Shown here in pieces: positions 1-12,560 of a stretch of DNA of 64,000 bases; position 1 is the first letter of the stretch; every line of letters starts with the position of its first letter. The stretch lies in contig NC_068566.1 of NCBI RefSeq assembly GCF_025698545.1, forward strand, positions 6,059,362-6,123,361. Reading direction: 5' to 3'. A program made the position numbers and the translations under genes. The notes under the pieces were generated by a model. It searched no databases. It was not told where the DNA came from and saw only the letters and a program-made list of their open reading frames with translations. The stretch comes from Gossypium raimondii (lineage: Eukaryota; Streptophyta; Magnoliopsida; Malvales; Malvaceae).

Positions 1-2529
1 GAGAGATAAGATGGGGGAATAATTACGAATGGGCTAAGTTGGGTAGAAGCAAAAGGGAGGAAGAGAATGGTAGAGGGCCAGAGGCCGTATTGATCCCATA
101 TTGGGGGTGAATTTAAAAGGGGGACTTAATCAAAATCTGGATATGGAAGGGATTCAATCGAATTTACAAGGTCGGGTAGACATGGACTAAGATTTGGCAA
201 TGTGTGTGATGGAGGGTGATGATAAAAAGAAGAGGCCTAAAAGGGAGGGTGATAAATTTATGGAAGGGGAAGAGGTGGGGTCCTTGGTCGTAAGGAACAG
301 GAGGGTGTTGGAAAAAGGTCACGTTATATCGGCAGGCCGACTAGTCGCAATGAAAATCTTCAGTTGGAATATTTGTGAATTGGGAAGTCTACGAGCTATT
401 AGAAGGTTTCGGTATGTGCTGAAACTGTACAATCCATAGGTGGCCTTCATCATGGAGACTAAATTGGTCAAAGTACAAATGGAAAATGTTAGAAGGGAGT
501 GTGATTTTCTAAATGAGGTTGATATTGTAGCGAATGGATCGAGAGGATGTTTATGTTTGGCATGGAAGAATAACATCAATGTTTGTGTAAACAATTATTT
601 GGCCTATCACATTGATGTCGTATTGAAGGAAAGTGATAATGGAAAGGAATAGAGGTTTATCGGGTTTTATGGCTCCCCTTATGCGTAGAATAGAGGAATT
701 ACTTGGGGAATGTAAAGAAACCTGAGTCGACTCAAAGGCTTACCTTGGATGGTTTGTAGAGATTTTAATGAGATTCTTTATTCATTTGAGAAGGTGGGTG
801 GTGTACTAAGAGAAGAGAGGATGATGGCTGCTTTTAGGGATGTTTTGGATGAGTGTCAATTGATGGATGTTGGTTTCTTAGGTACTTGGTTTACACGGGA
901 AATAGGGAATTTACCGGAGACAAATATCCGTGAAAGGCTTGATAGGCTAGTGGCTGTATTCTTTTTCTGACCATTGCCTCCTCCTACTTGATACAAATAT
1001 AGGATTGGATCTCATGTCCAAAAGGGTATCTAGACTTGAGGCGTGGTAGGTTGAAGAGGAGAATTGTGAGGATGAGGTTAGATGATTGTGGCAAGCAGAT
1101 AGAGGCGATATCTTAGGAAAGTTAAAGGGTCTACAATGTGGGCTTGGGAGATGGGCAGCCGGGCTTAGACATAAGAGGGATGGGCGTAAGAAGGAACTGA
1201 CAGAAAAAGTAGAGTTCCTATTCGATCAAGACAGAATTGATGAGAGTATGGCTGAATTGATTGATACTAGAGTTCACCTTAATTTGGAGATTGATAAGGA
1301 TGAAATGTATTGGGAACAAAGGGATCGAGTAAACTGGTTAAAATGAAGGGACAAAAATATGATTTTTTTCATAATAATGCCTCACAAAGAAGGAGAAGGA
1401 ACACTAATCATAGTTTAAGGCACGATGATAGAAGAGAGACTTGTGATGAGTGGGAGATGGGGGAAATTGCAATGAGTTATTTTCAACAAATTTTATCGTC
1501 TAATGTTGTGGGGATACTAAGCATATTCTTGCTGGGATTGAAAGATGTGTTTCTGAGGAAGAGAATTCAAAGCTGATAGCAAATTATACGAAGGAAGAGG
1601 TCATGGCGGCTCTTAAGGAGATGGGTCCTACGAAGGTGTTTGGGGAGGATGGTTTTCCAGCTATATTCTTCCAACAGTTTTGGCATATTGTAGGCAATGA
1701 GGTAACAAAGTATTACTTGGGTATTTTAAACAGAGGTATGCATATGGACCTTTGTAATTTTACTAATATTGTGCTTATACCTAAAGTCTCTAATCCAGTG
1801 AATTTAGGAAATTTTAGACCTATTAGTTTATGCAATGTTCTTTATAAAATAGTAGTCAAAATGATTGCGAATCGATTCAAAAGTATAATAGGCAATTGCA
1901 TTGATGGTTCCCAAAATGCCTTTGTACTGGATAGATTAATTTCGGATAATGTGCTCCTTGCCTATGGGATTCTTCATACATTTAGACAAAAAAGTTTTGG
2001 GAAGAAATTATTTATGGCACTTAAGTTAGACATGAGCAAAGTATATAACAGGATGGAGTGGTATTTTCTAAGAGTAATGGTGTTACGGATGAGATTTCAT
2101 ACTTTGTGGGTGGAAAATATTATGAAGTGCATTACATCGGTCTCATATTCAATAATTATTAATGGGAGAAGTGGCCAGACATTTAAACTGGCAAGAGGGA
2201 TTAGATAAGGGGACCCTATTAGTCTCTTCTTGTTTTTAATTTGTAATGAGGGCCTTTCGGTGCTTATGAGGATGGCATTAAGGGAAGGTCGATTAAGGGG
2301 GCAAAGGCAAGTAGAGGGGGTCTGTCGATTTCTTATTTATTGTTTGTTGATGATAATATATTGTTTGGTGAAGCTAGTGAAAGGGGTGCACAAATTTTGA
2401 AATCTATCCTAAAGGAATATGAAAGATGCTCGAGACAATACGTCAATTACGAAAAATCAATGATTTTTATAGTAGCAATAGTTTGGAAGAGTCTAGGCGA
2501 GTCGTTTCTAATATTCTTGGGGGTGAGGA
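1..2529 (+). mobile_element. Decayed LINE (non-LTR retrotransposon), left fragment
   Basis: Three frames and many stops together read as a plant L1-type LINE. An endonuclease start (WNICELGSLRAIRR, then METKL) lies near 350-480. The endonuclease core (CRDFNEILYSFEKVGG, then GTWFTREIG) lies at 749-960. A reverse transcriptase follows from about 1600 to 2530. The right side is cut abruptly at 2530 by the end of an LTR, so the RT thumb, zinc finger and RNase H are missing. The 5' end runs off the window or is lost. Every domain is broken by stops or frame changes, so the copy is dead. Family membership rests on recognisable motifs, not on a search. Confidence 0.85.
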
Positions 2530-2534
2530 TGTAA
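1603..2534 (+). pseudogene. LINE reverse transcriptase domain, broken
   Basis: From 1603 the frame reads VLIPKVSNPVNLGNFRPISL, then CNVLYKIVVKMIANR, the typical RT fingers of plant LINEs. The first catalytic block is LKLDMSKVYNRMEW, where DMSKAYDR is usual. RGIR is followed by an in-frame stop in place of the conserved Q of RGIRQGDP at about 2206. The catalytic block FVDD is found at 2340-2354 (FADD is usual) in another frame, followed by KEYERCSRQYVNYEKS. The frameshift and stop rule out an active enzyme. Confidence 0.85.
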
Positions 2535-4108
2535 CACTCCTAACCCATATCCATCGCTGGAATAGAGTTTCAGAGCATTACCGAATAAACATTACCTAAA
2601 TCATTCATTTCAAAACATTTCAATAATCACAACATAATCCATCATTAAGCATGCATATCGTCCCTTATTCAAGCCCTCGAGGCCTTAGAATCACTTTAGA
2701 AATGATTCGAGACTAAATCAGGAACATTTGAAAATTTTAGAAAAAAGTTAAAAAATTCAACTACAAGGGCCACACACCCGTGTGGCCAGGCCATGTAACT
2801 CTTTAACTTGGGTCACATGCCCATGTGTGTTGCCCGTGTATGACACACGCTCATGTGGCCAGGCCGTGTGCATCCAAAAGTACCTTAAAACTCAAGTTTA
2901 CCATTACCTACTTACTTGGGCACTAAACAACTCAATTACCAATCGTTTATCCTATTCAAAACACGACTAAATATGACCAAAATACACCAAATTCATCACC
3001 TGATATGCCTAACTAATGTACCCTAATTGGTACCACATGTTATATCATCAAAACATATCATCAATGCATCATTCAAATCAAAGTTTTAAACATGCCAAAA
3101 TCAATCAATTTGGCCTAGCTTATATTTACCTAAAACATCAAACTTAAATTCACAACACCTAACAAGTCTTGGTTTAAATCAACATGCTAAATTATGGCTC
3201 TAAACACAAACATAAGTTTATATATATACCAAACCAACATTATACTTAAACTCAATTACATCATATATACCAAATTCATTAAAAACCAAACACATCCTAG
3301 GTATATGCCATTACAAAAGATAAATATCACCACATTTGAGACCGGGATTGTTGTTGGATGCTGAGTCAACATCAAAAAAGAAGTATCTAACCTATGCAAG
3401 GAAAGCAAAACCATACGCTGAGTAAAACTCAGTGATATTTCTATAATCCGAACAATTAAAGACATAATGATACAAGAATGCATAATTTGAATTATACAAA
3501 CATACTATTGTTTAAGCTCACAACTATCATATACCATCATTTCAAATTCAAGCATATTACCATATCATTTCATACTATACTAAAATTTCACATGCTATCA
3601 TATTTGATTTGTTTAACAAATATCTCAATTCACACCACTTGCTATATAAATAGCTTTTCACATATCAATCCACGTTTGTTTTTACAAAGGCATGATCCAT
3701 TCCATATACAATTCATGAGTACATAACTCATTATTTCATTTAATCACAACATATCTCATTTTGTATGTTTCAATTCAGTATCTCATTTCCATTTCACGTA
3801 CCATGCCATTCAATATCGATCATAAAACTTTATTATTTAATTACTCATATTAATATGACTCGGACTCGGACGGATACACAAATCCAACCAATACACCAGT
3901 TTGGCACCTAGTGCCTTATTGGATAAATCCAAAGTAATAACTGCGCCCAGTGCTATATAAATTGACACCCAGTGTCTCATCGGTTAAACCGAAGCAAATT
4001 GGCACCCAGTGCTTCATCAAATCGAAGTTGAAAAAATCCATGAACTCTTCCTATTCTAGGGCATGCCATCTATATCCGAATCAGCCTAATACAATTAATA
4101 GAGTTTCA
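2530..4108 (-). mobile_element. Truncated gypsy-type LTR (LTR D), minus orientation
   Basis: The segment starts TGTAACACTCCTAACCC. This is the reverse complement of the GGGTTAGGGGTGTTACA ends that close the solo LTRs at 15258 and 19066. It holds a block of CACAC...GTGTGG palindromes at 2768-2875, a hairpin at 3418-3432 and an array of CACCCAGTGCC units at 3900-4030, all inverted relative to LTR A. Similarity to LTR A (its bases 14160-14220) stops at about 4108, where LINE sequence begins, so the 5' part of the LTR is deleted. No target duplication is visible. Confidence 0.75.
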
Positions 4109-6555
4109 TATTGTTTTGCTCGTTCATATTGTTTTTGTCTATGGAAGGTCAGATAGGCAGAAGAGGAAGAAGTTATGGGAATGTCTTAAGTCTGTTATCT
4201 CGACTGCTAATATTCCTTGGGCAGCTATTAGTGATTTTAATACTCTGTTATCTTCTAGTGACAAGAAAGGAGAGAGTAACATTGGGAAGGGTTTTTCTCT
4301 TTTTAATGATTTTTTTGAGATGACTAATTTGTAGGATTTAGGGTTCAAGGGGCTTGCTTTCATGTGGTATAGAGGGGGCTCTATGAAAGATTGGATAGGG
4401 CTATTGGTAATGATGCTTGGTTAAGAACTTTTCCTTATAGTTTTGTCACTCACCTTTCAAGTATCAAGTCAGATCATATATAGTTGCTTTTCTCTCTTAA
4501 GCTGGATGTTCAAGCTGGATGTTAATTTGCCTAAAGGATTTCCTTTTATATTTTTAGCTGGTTGGGTAGAGCATCCTAGTTTTCTGAATTTTGTTAAGGA
4601 GAACTGGTGCTTTAAAGGTAACATAGTTGAATCTCTAAATCTTTTCACCTGTAACATTAAAGAATGGAACAATTCAGTTTATGGCTTTATTGGTGTCTAC
4701 AAAAGGAAGCTAATGTGAAACTATCTGGTATTCAAAAGGCCTTGAAAAGATCTAATTCTGAGTATTTAAGTCTTATGGAATTACAGACTCGGGAAGAATG
4801 GGAGTGTGTTCCTCATCACGAATAATTGTTGTAGAAACAAAAAGCTAGGTGTGACTGGTTGCACTTTAAGGATCGGAACGCTAACTTCTTACATTCCCGT
4901 ATGATTTAGAGAAGGAAACACAACATAATTTTAGCTTTAAAGAATGAAGAGGGTGAATAGGTATTCGAGGATGAGGTTTCACAGTCTGAGGCAGTTAAGT
5001 TCTTCCAGAAACTGTATGGTGAGCTTCTGGATCGCATGACAGGTTGACCAGCCAGTTCTTTTACTAAACTTGATCATAATGATGTTCTTTTCTTGAAAAG
5101 AGAGCTCCCAAATAAAGAGATAAAGACTGCTATGTTTGATATGGCTCCAATGAAAACGCCGAGTAGTGATGCTTACCATGCACTATTTTTCAGAGTCAGT
5201 GGGAGCTGATTGGTGGAGCTATTTGTGAACGAGTCAAGAAGATTTTTGGTGGCTAGCCAATAGATAGGGAGCTTAATAACACTCTGCTAATTTCTATTCC
5301 TTAGATTTAGAATCTTAAGAGTTTTACAGTTTTGTCCTATAAGCTTGTGTACAGTTCTTTACAAGTTGGACATAAAGATTATTGCGAACAAATTTACAAC
5401 GGTATTTCCTAGAATCATTGTCCCAGAACAGACATGATTAATTGCTGGGAGAAACATCACAAATAATATTATAGTGGCCAAGAGGTTATCCACTCAATGA
5501 TAAGCAAACATAAAATATAGATGGCCATCAAAAGTGATTTGGAGAAGACCTATGATAGGGTGAGATAGGAGTTTATAAATGCTTCTCTCCAGGTTGAAAG
5601 CGTACCAAAATACCTCCGAAATGTCATTATGTCGGCCACCACAAGTTCTATTATGCAGATTTTGTGAAACGAGGTGGCTACTCAGAAGTTCAACCCCATT
5701 AGAGGCATCAAGCATTGAATGGCTGGGACAAAGCATTTGTTCATCTATCAATTCAGATCAGTGATCTCCCATTCATCTTTCCCGATTAGGATCGACGCTA
5801 TCTCATTTTATTTTGCTAATGATCTTGTTATCTTTGGGAAAGCTTATTTGAGCCAGGCTAGTTTAATTAAGGATTTGCTGGATAAATTCTGTGGTTTTTC
5901 TAGCCATCAGGTGAATGCTCATAAAAACAACATTTTCTTTTCTAAAGGGGTAAACGAAGATTCAGCAGGACATCTTTGTGATATGTTTGGTTTTCGTAAA
6001 GTCCATAATCTAGGATCATACTTGGGAATCTCTTTTTTTCTAAGAAGGAGTAGCTATTAGCTCCTTGAGGTTTGTGGTGGAAAAAGTTATATCTAGGTTG
6101 CAAAGGTGGGATACGAAGCAACTATATCTAGCTGGTAGAGTTACTTTAGCACAATTAGTCTTACTTACAATTCCTAGCTATTTTATACAGCCATTGAGGA
6201 TTTTGCAAGGAATTGGATCCTTGGGTTTAATCGTAGATTGGGAAATGTTCAGTATTCAAAGCTAAATTGTCGGGTATTCTCGATGGTGTGGCGTTGGTGC
6301 AAAGAAGGCAACATGACGGATATTGGTACAGACAATAACATGGAAGTTATTAGAGCTATCAAGGAAGTGTTGTCGAAGCGGTCAAATTCAACAATAATCA
6401 AACGGATAACTCAGCTTTTGCATAGTGTGGAGAATTGGTCAATTGAACATATCCTTAGAGAAGAAAATGCTAAAGTTGATCGCGTTGCCAAGTTGGCCTT
6501 TGATAAAGGGGAAAGCTTACAATTATATATAGATTCTCCTTTTCACTCTTTCTAG
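4109..6555 (+). mobile_element. Second decayed LINE, with C-terminal RNase H-like domain
   Basis: The copy begins inside the endonuclease (FVYGRSDRQKRKKLWE, then WAAISDFNTLL) at 4120-4260. It continues with LGFKGLAFMWYRGG. A heavily broken RT region follows, with the FANDLVIFGKA catalytic block near 5812 and the thumb (VISRLQRWDTKQLYLAGR) at 6083. The reading at 6238-6555 fits an RNase H/RVT_3-type end (WSIEHILREENAKVDRVAKLAF). It cannot be the continuation of the LINE at 1-2529, because both contain the endonuclease core. Numerous stops make it a pseudogene. Confidence 0.8.
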
Positions 6556-8285
6556 CTTTTTGTAAAGTATTTTAATTTATTCAACAAATATATATGCCAA
6601 ATAAATGCAAAAGAGAAATGGCTAAGCTCTTTTGACATTTTGAATGTCAATTTCAAACTTTATTTTGTCATTTCCTTTGTTTTTAATTTGTAATATATAT
6701 ATAAAACACATGCACACATATATAATGTTATTTTTAATTATTTTATTATTTTACTAGTCAAAAACAAATGACATCTTTTAAAACTTATGAAATTTTTTAG
6801 TTTATTTTTGTTGAGTCAAGATAAGTTGATTGTTGAGTAGCATTCCACAATACCAATTGCAGACTATTACCGAGATAGTTTGATTACTTGTCTTATTTGA
6901 ATTGACAATTTAATGAAGAAAATATTTGGACTTGATGATGTGCTATTATTTTGAAAATACTATGGTCCATCTATGAAAATCAATCATTGGCTTTTGAAAA
7001 CTGGACTGGATACAAGTGAAACAATTCAACCCTTGAAATATGGAGATTCAATTGGTATTGTGTTGTTGATTATGGAGAGCATATCTTCGATTGATTGTGC
7101 TTTGAATGTTAATAATGTAATAGCTATTATCAAGGAGTTACTTTGTATTCACTTAAATGCTATGTTAGCAAGCGAAATGGATATATGTTGAGATGTTTGT
7201 CTAGGTTATGAAAGAGAGCTTATTGAGTGCATTCTAATTTTTTCATTGAGGAATTGTTTTTGTGAGAGAGTGCAATTGTAAACACTATTAAAGTGTTTAC
7301 TGTCCAAGTTCTTAGGGGGAGGATTTGAAGGTGAGTATTCTAGTCTTTAAGTACAAATGTGAGATATCTATACTTGGGAAGTGATAGGGTGTGAATCACT
7401 TGTTGTATTTGCGATTAAAGATAATGGAACTAATCACTGAGCTAGGCTTCGCAGATGTAGGGAAACCGAGCTGCATAAACAAACATTTGGTGTTCTTTAT
7501 TTTGTTTGCACAATTTCGCAGTGATAAACCGTAGTGGCCACTGTAGTCAAGTACTTCCATTTATAGTATTGTATTACAATAAACAAGCAACTTCAAGTAT
7601 CAACAATTTTGAAAAAGAATAAGCAAGGCAAATAGGACATAATAGCAAATAAATTAGAAAAAACATGTTTTAGGGTTAATTACATCAAACATCACCAAAG
7701 TATCACTTAAAATTTAAATTGGTTCTTAAACTTCAAAACATTTTAATCAAGTCCTTAAAATATCGATCAAGTCCTTCCAAAGCTTGTGGGTAGATTTTAG
7801 CATTAAATGTCATTTCAAATATGACTTGAAGTAAACATATGAATCAAATTGTAAATACGTGTATTTACCACTTAAGACAACTTGAATTTAACATGTTAAA
7901 AACATAAACAATGTCAACCAAATTTATGAGGGTTATTTCTTTTAACATGTCAAATTTGAGCTATGCATGTAGTAGGTACACACATGTTTACAAATTGGTC
8001 ACTCCATACCATATTTGAGCTAGCATTTAACACTCAAATTAATGGTTATACTAACAAAAGGACATGATTAATATAATGCTGATGCTTTGATGCTTTGACA
8101 CGAATTTTGAGAACTAAACTTTTTTTTAGTAAAAACATGTTTGTTATTTATTAAGAGAAAAATAATTTATGAAATTGAAGGGCAAAATTGGTATAAAAGT
8201 AGCATTTTGAGAGAAATGTTGTATTAGCTAAAAAAGAAATGATACTGAGATTACTCCTTATATGCTCAATCTTGACACTGTTGGT
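6556..8285. other. No gene seen; decayed repeat DNA
   Basis: AT-rich sequence without a coherent frame. Around 7281-7520 a G-rich run (TTAGGGGGAGGATTTG) is followed by sequence that resembles the terminal part of a Ty1/copia LTR. It looks like a polypurine tract next to an LTR fragment, but no partner LTR was found and the call is weak. At 7680-7800 the text ('ttaattacatcaaac', 'cttaaacttcaaaac') resembles one arm of the inverted-repeat elements found at 30702 and 33582. Confidence 0.35.
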
Positions 8286-8555
8286 CAAAGGTGAAGCCAG
8301 ATTTATTTTTTGGAAGACTAGAATTTGAATTATAATTTTTTTAAAGAGCTAAAAATGTAAATTTGTTATTGTATTAACGTCAAATTTTACAAATTTTCAA
8401 AGAATGAACTTTTTATTTTTGGAGAGACCATAACTGAAATTTAAATTTTAGGAGAGGCTGAAATGCAATTTTAACTTTTAATTAACTTAAAATTTTACAA
8501 TTTCTAAAGGGACTAAAAGGGTAATTTTCCATTTGGGCTACTAACTACGCCCCTG
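8286..8555. repeat. MITE-like element with GAAGCCAG / CTACGCCCCTG ends
   Basis: The left end reads AAGGTGAAGCCAG and the right end CTACGCCCCTG. These resemble, in decayed form, the GGCGGAGCCAG...CTACGCCACTG ends of a small repeat common in dicot genomes. The interior repeats phrases of the type 'gagaggctgaaatgcaatttta'. It lies just downstream of the 3' end of the minus-strand gene at 9122-11273. Confidence 0.45.
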
Positions 8556-9121
8556 CTAATATCATACATGAATATGTGATTATAGAAAGAAGGATTTCCC
8601 CACCGAAATATTACCCTGATAACATCAGTTAAAATAGACGAAGTAAAACTAGAGCAACCAGAATGGAGTTATAAGCAAATGGACAAGAAGAACAAATCAA
8701 ACAGCATTCGACCGTGATAGCATTATTCAGTGGGGCTCTAATAAAGGTAGAAGAAGCGTTTGGTGACCTACTGATTTGTTCCCTTTTTCACTTTGTTATG
8801 GGGTGATTGTCTTCTACTTTCAATTAACCATGTTCTCCCTTATCCCCATTTATTATGGAGCCCTCCCTGGATATGATTGAAATATCTCTATGTTCAATCA
8901 AACTTAAGGTTGCTATACTCGACCCTCAATGATTCAGAGTTTTTTTAAATCCTGAAACTAACATCATTGAAGTAACATTAGTGCCAAAAAGCCTACTAGC
9001 AAACCAGCGGTAACACAATTAAATCAGCACACTCGGAAACAAACAAACGTAACAGTAGACGACAAGATTTAGACATGACATGTTCCCTAACTTCCCTAAC
9101 ACAAAGCTTGCCTCCATGGTT

Positions 9122-11273
9122 CTACTGCTTACCTCGACTCCCAAAATAGTTAAGAGCCATCTTTGAAAATCGGGTAAGCGTGAAAAATATTTGAAATATG
9201 GCTCGACCCTTTACAATTCCCTCCCGTATGTTTCTTGCAGTTCGAGCCAATACTGGCCCTGATACTTCAGTTTTCTGACTGGCTACCACCTGCACCGAAG
9301 CTAATCAAGTAAAAATAAAGTAAAATTCATTGGTATCCATTTGAGAACTTGTAGCAAGTAACTAAAACAACAGCAAATGTAAGGATAACCTGATGAAGCA
9401 ATGTCTTTTAACCCACGCAATCTCTCCTCAGCTAAGCGAACAGCTCTTGTTGAGCTTCTAACACCTTGAGTAATCTCCTGTCTGTAACACAAATAAACTA
9501 TTAGTTACTGCGACTTCAAGATAGAAATGTATAAGGGCAAAATCGAAACAGAAGAGAGAAGAGATGCAGGAGTCCTTAAAAGATCAAATAAAATACTAAC
9601 CCCAAATCACTAAGCTCCATTGTCAAGTCACTGATCTCCATGCCTGATAATCGTACAGCAGCCATCGTATCAGGAAGCTCTTCCCTGGTGACATCCATCA
9701 GCTTCTCTAGTGACTCGGCTGCTCTCTTGAAAGCCTTTCAGAAAAAATCATACAGAACAGACAAGGACAAATAATATCCTTTAGAACTTGTAACATTAAT
9801 CATTGAAATGCTAATATCACTGAACCTGATGCTGTTCAAGGTAACCAACCAGAAGAGCGGGGATTGCAGAGAGAAAAAGCCAAGTTGCTGAAACTGCCAC
9901 CTAGAAAAGATTTGTAGATTTGTCAGAATTATGACATACTGTAACTTCAAAACACAATTTGCTGATTGTTTGATTGTTGGAATTATAACATGTTGTCACT
10001 TCAAAACACAATTTGCTTCAGTTTGATGCTTTGCTTAATAGAGTGAGAAAAAGCACTCCACAAAAACATTTGAACTAATAAATCTTCAAAACCAGAAACT
10101 GTACCTTGTATATTCGTTCCATGGATTGTAGGATCAATAAATGTTTACACAAGTGGAATAGATTTGAAATGACAACCGGGTGACTTTTGTTATAAGCTTA
10201 TATTACTTGGACTCATATGAAAGCCAGATATGGGCAAGTATCCTATGCATATATGCTCAATTTTGTCAAAGTTCTTTTCTTATATATTTCAAGGATCATA
10301 CCCTCAAACACATGTCCAAACTATGTGTCAGATATAAGAATCTAACACGGATATTTCACGGAAAATCAAAAGTCCAGGTCAATGGCACCTGATTCTTTCT
10401 TTGGGTATACAACATTACTAACAGCCCTACATGAATGGCAGAGGATTTCAATGTGATAGCAGTTACATGCAAAGCATATCTTCCAAACCCAAGAGATCTC
10501 CAAGCAAGTTTGAAAAGATGAAAACCTTGTCAATTGTTCATAGAATTAAGTGCTGGAGCAATAAAGAACTTGAGCTTTACCCAAGAACTAGAAATACCTT
10601 CTAGGAATAGCAAACCAAACATGAATTCTCTATCTATGGTTCCTCAAATTAAATTCAATAATCATGAGTTCAAGGGCATCAACTATAGTCCCATTTGATA
10701 TCTAGGGATCACTATGAAAAATTAGTAAGGGGCTCGAAATCAGTTCTTTGAGCAGGGAATCTCAATAAGCCAAATGTACGAGTGCTGAATTACTTCATAT
10801 ATGACCAGCTAATTTATGAGTATTTCTTTTTCTCTTCAAATGAATAATATTGTCCAATGATGATTTCAAGTTGCAGTAACCTTAGCTACAACTTTATTAA
10901 CTAATTACAAGTTTCAAACAATAAGCAACAAAATTAAGGGAACTAAAAATAGATACAATTAAGGAGAACTAACAGCGCAGGCGACGACGTTAAGCACGAG
11001 GATGTGGCGATTGGTAAGGGTCCATTGAGAGAGCTGGAGAGAGGGAGATCCGACGGAGGAGACATAATGAGTAGAAACCGACGGCTCAGATAATGATGAA
11101 GGCGGCGGAGGCGAAGCTGAACCATACTCCGATCGGACGGAAGGAGAACCGTAGCGGAGGAGCGGAAGGCGAAGATTACGGACACGACGGTTTGGGCTGA
11201 TGTTAGTTGGGGACGCGCCATTGATGAAAGTGGCGCTGAAATCAGGTGGCTGCAATTTCAGTCTATTCAACAT
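9122..11273 (-). CDS. Plastid-type DUF948-like membrane protein, five exons, 259 aa
   Basis: Exons on the minus strand are 11273-10974, 9900-9826, 9734-9601, 9481-9390 and 9300-9122. All have GT/AG borders and the phases join without a break (780 nt with stop). The N-terminus (MLNRLKLQPPDFSATF) is rich in S, R and P and looks like a transit peptide. Residues about 90-120 form a hydrophobic segment (HILVLNVVACAVAVSATWLF, then LSAIPALLVGYLEQ). A likely coiled, amphipathic stretch follows (SLEKLMDVTREELPDTMAAV, then GQEITQGVRSSTRAVRLAEE). This pattern fits the DUF948-like plant membrane proteins of unknown function. A longer reading starting with GTG at 11345 was rejected, since 11273 is the first ATG in frame. 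Function is unknown. Confidence 0.85.
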
Positions 11274-11550
11274 GGATTCCCGATTTACGTCTGCAACTTG
11301 AATTTTCTTCCGATGTCCTTGGCTTTTACTTTTGCCTCTTTTCACTCCTTTTATCCAAACACATATTCGAGTATTTGTTGAGTTACAATCCGATTTTTTT
11401 TTAAATATATTTTATTTACTTATGTGTTTTCTCCGTCCGGCCGGCCTGGTTCATTAAGTCGAAATTTTCCTAAATATTCTTTTGCCAAAAAAATTAAGAT
11501 TCAAATTTAATATATACATAAATATATATATATTGGTACATAAGCAAAAT

Positions 11551-12560
11551 TGTAACACTTCAGACCCAATCGAGTTGGCTCGACTCGAATCTGGCGTGCC
11601 ATATTAGCTACCGGAGTGACTCTCCATTAAATTCCAACCTAACCTCCAACACATCACGGTTTTGCAGCATAAAATATGCTAAGTTATCATAATGCAACGA
11701 AATGTAATAATAACATGCATGGAATATAAAACATGCGAGCACATAAAGTTTACGTAAAGGGGAAGGGTTCGCATGTCAATAAACAACAAACACTTTAGGG
11801 TTAGCATAAAGATTTTCAGAGTTTGCATATTCGAATAAAAATACACAAGTATTTAGAACTTAATATCAAGGGTTTGCATGATAACATACAACATGGATTC
11901 CATAATAACATAAGTTCACATAATAATATGCAACATGAGTTCACATAATTAACATACATGGGTTCGCATCAAGAAAGATCATACAACCAAGTGTCGCGTA
12001 CTTCAACTCGGCTCGCAAACAAGTAAGGTTTTCACTAATAAGGGTCCGCATGTAATTTCGAGGTCGTAAACACGAAGGAGTCAAATTCATAGATACCTCA
12101 CATAAAAAACGGGTTCCCATCAAGAGTTAAGTCACGCTTAGACACAATTCAAGGAACGCAACAGATCACACACAAAAGGAAGGCTAATGAAACTTTAGGT
12201 ATTTATTCATACTGGAAGGAAGTCAATATAATTAAACAAACAAATATTTAACTACGAGATTCGCGGAATTGGAAGTAAAAATAAACTTAAGGAAAAATTG
12301 AGTTATAAAACAACAAAGTCATCTATTATAACAATTCTAATCCCAAACAATTAACCACATTGCCTTTTTCCCAGGGTTCGTTGGTATCTATATTGACTAG
12401 CCTCGTTTAGGCTAATCACCTCGCCACTGCCTTCTGCGATCTACTTACCTGTAAAGTAAGAGCAGAGTAGATGAGTTCAATGATAATTCAATAAATATAC
12501 AGGAACATCATAATATGTTTAAAATATAGAGTTAAAACAAAAACTTAGTCTGGAAACCAT
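11551..12560 (-). mobile_element. LTR fragment starting TGTAACACTTCAGACCC
   Basis: It begins with TGTAACAC, the inverted form of an LTR 3' end (...GTGTTACA), followed by GAGTTGGCTCGACTCGAATC. The ends resemble a second TGTAACA gypsy family, different from LTR A and B. The segment stays non-coding to about 12560, where a plus-oriented LTR piece starts. The border between the two could not be placed exactly. No target duplication pairs 11546-11550 (AAAAT) with the bases after 28615 (ATTAA), so 11551 and 28615 are not the two ends of one element. Confidence 0.55.

Noticed and set aside
10959-11345. Longer N-terminus of the DUF948-like protein starting at 11345
   Set aside because: The codon at 11345 is GTG. 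A plant gene should start at the first in-frame ATG, 11273. The extra residues may be 5' UTR.
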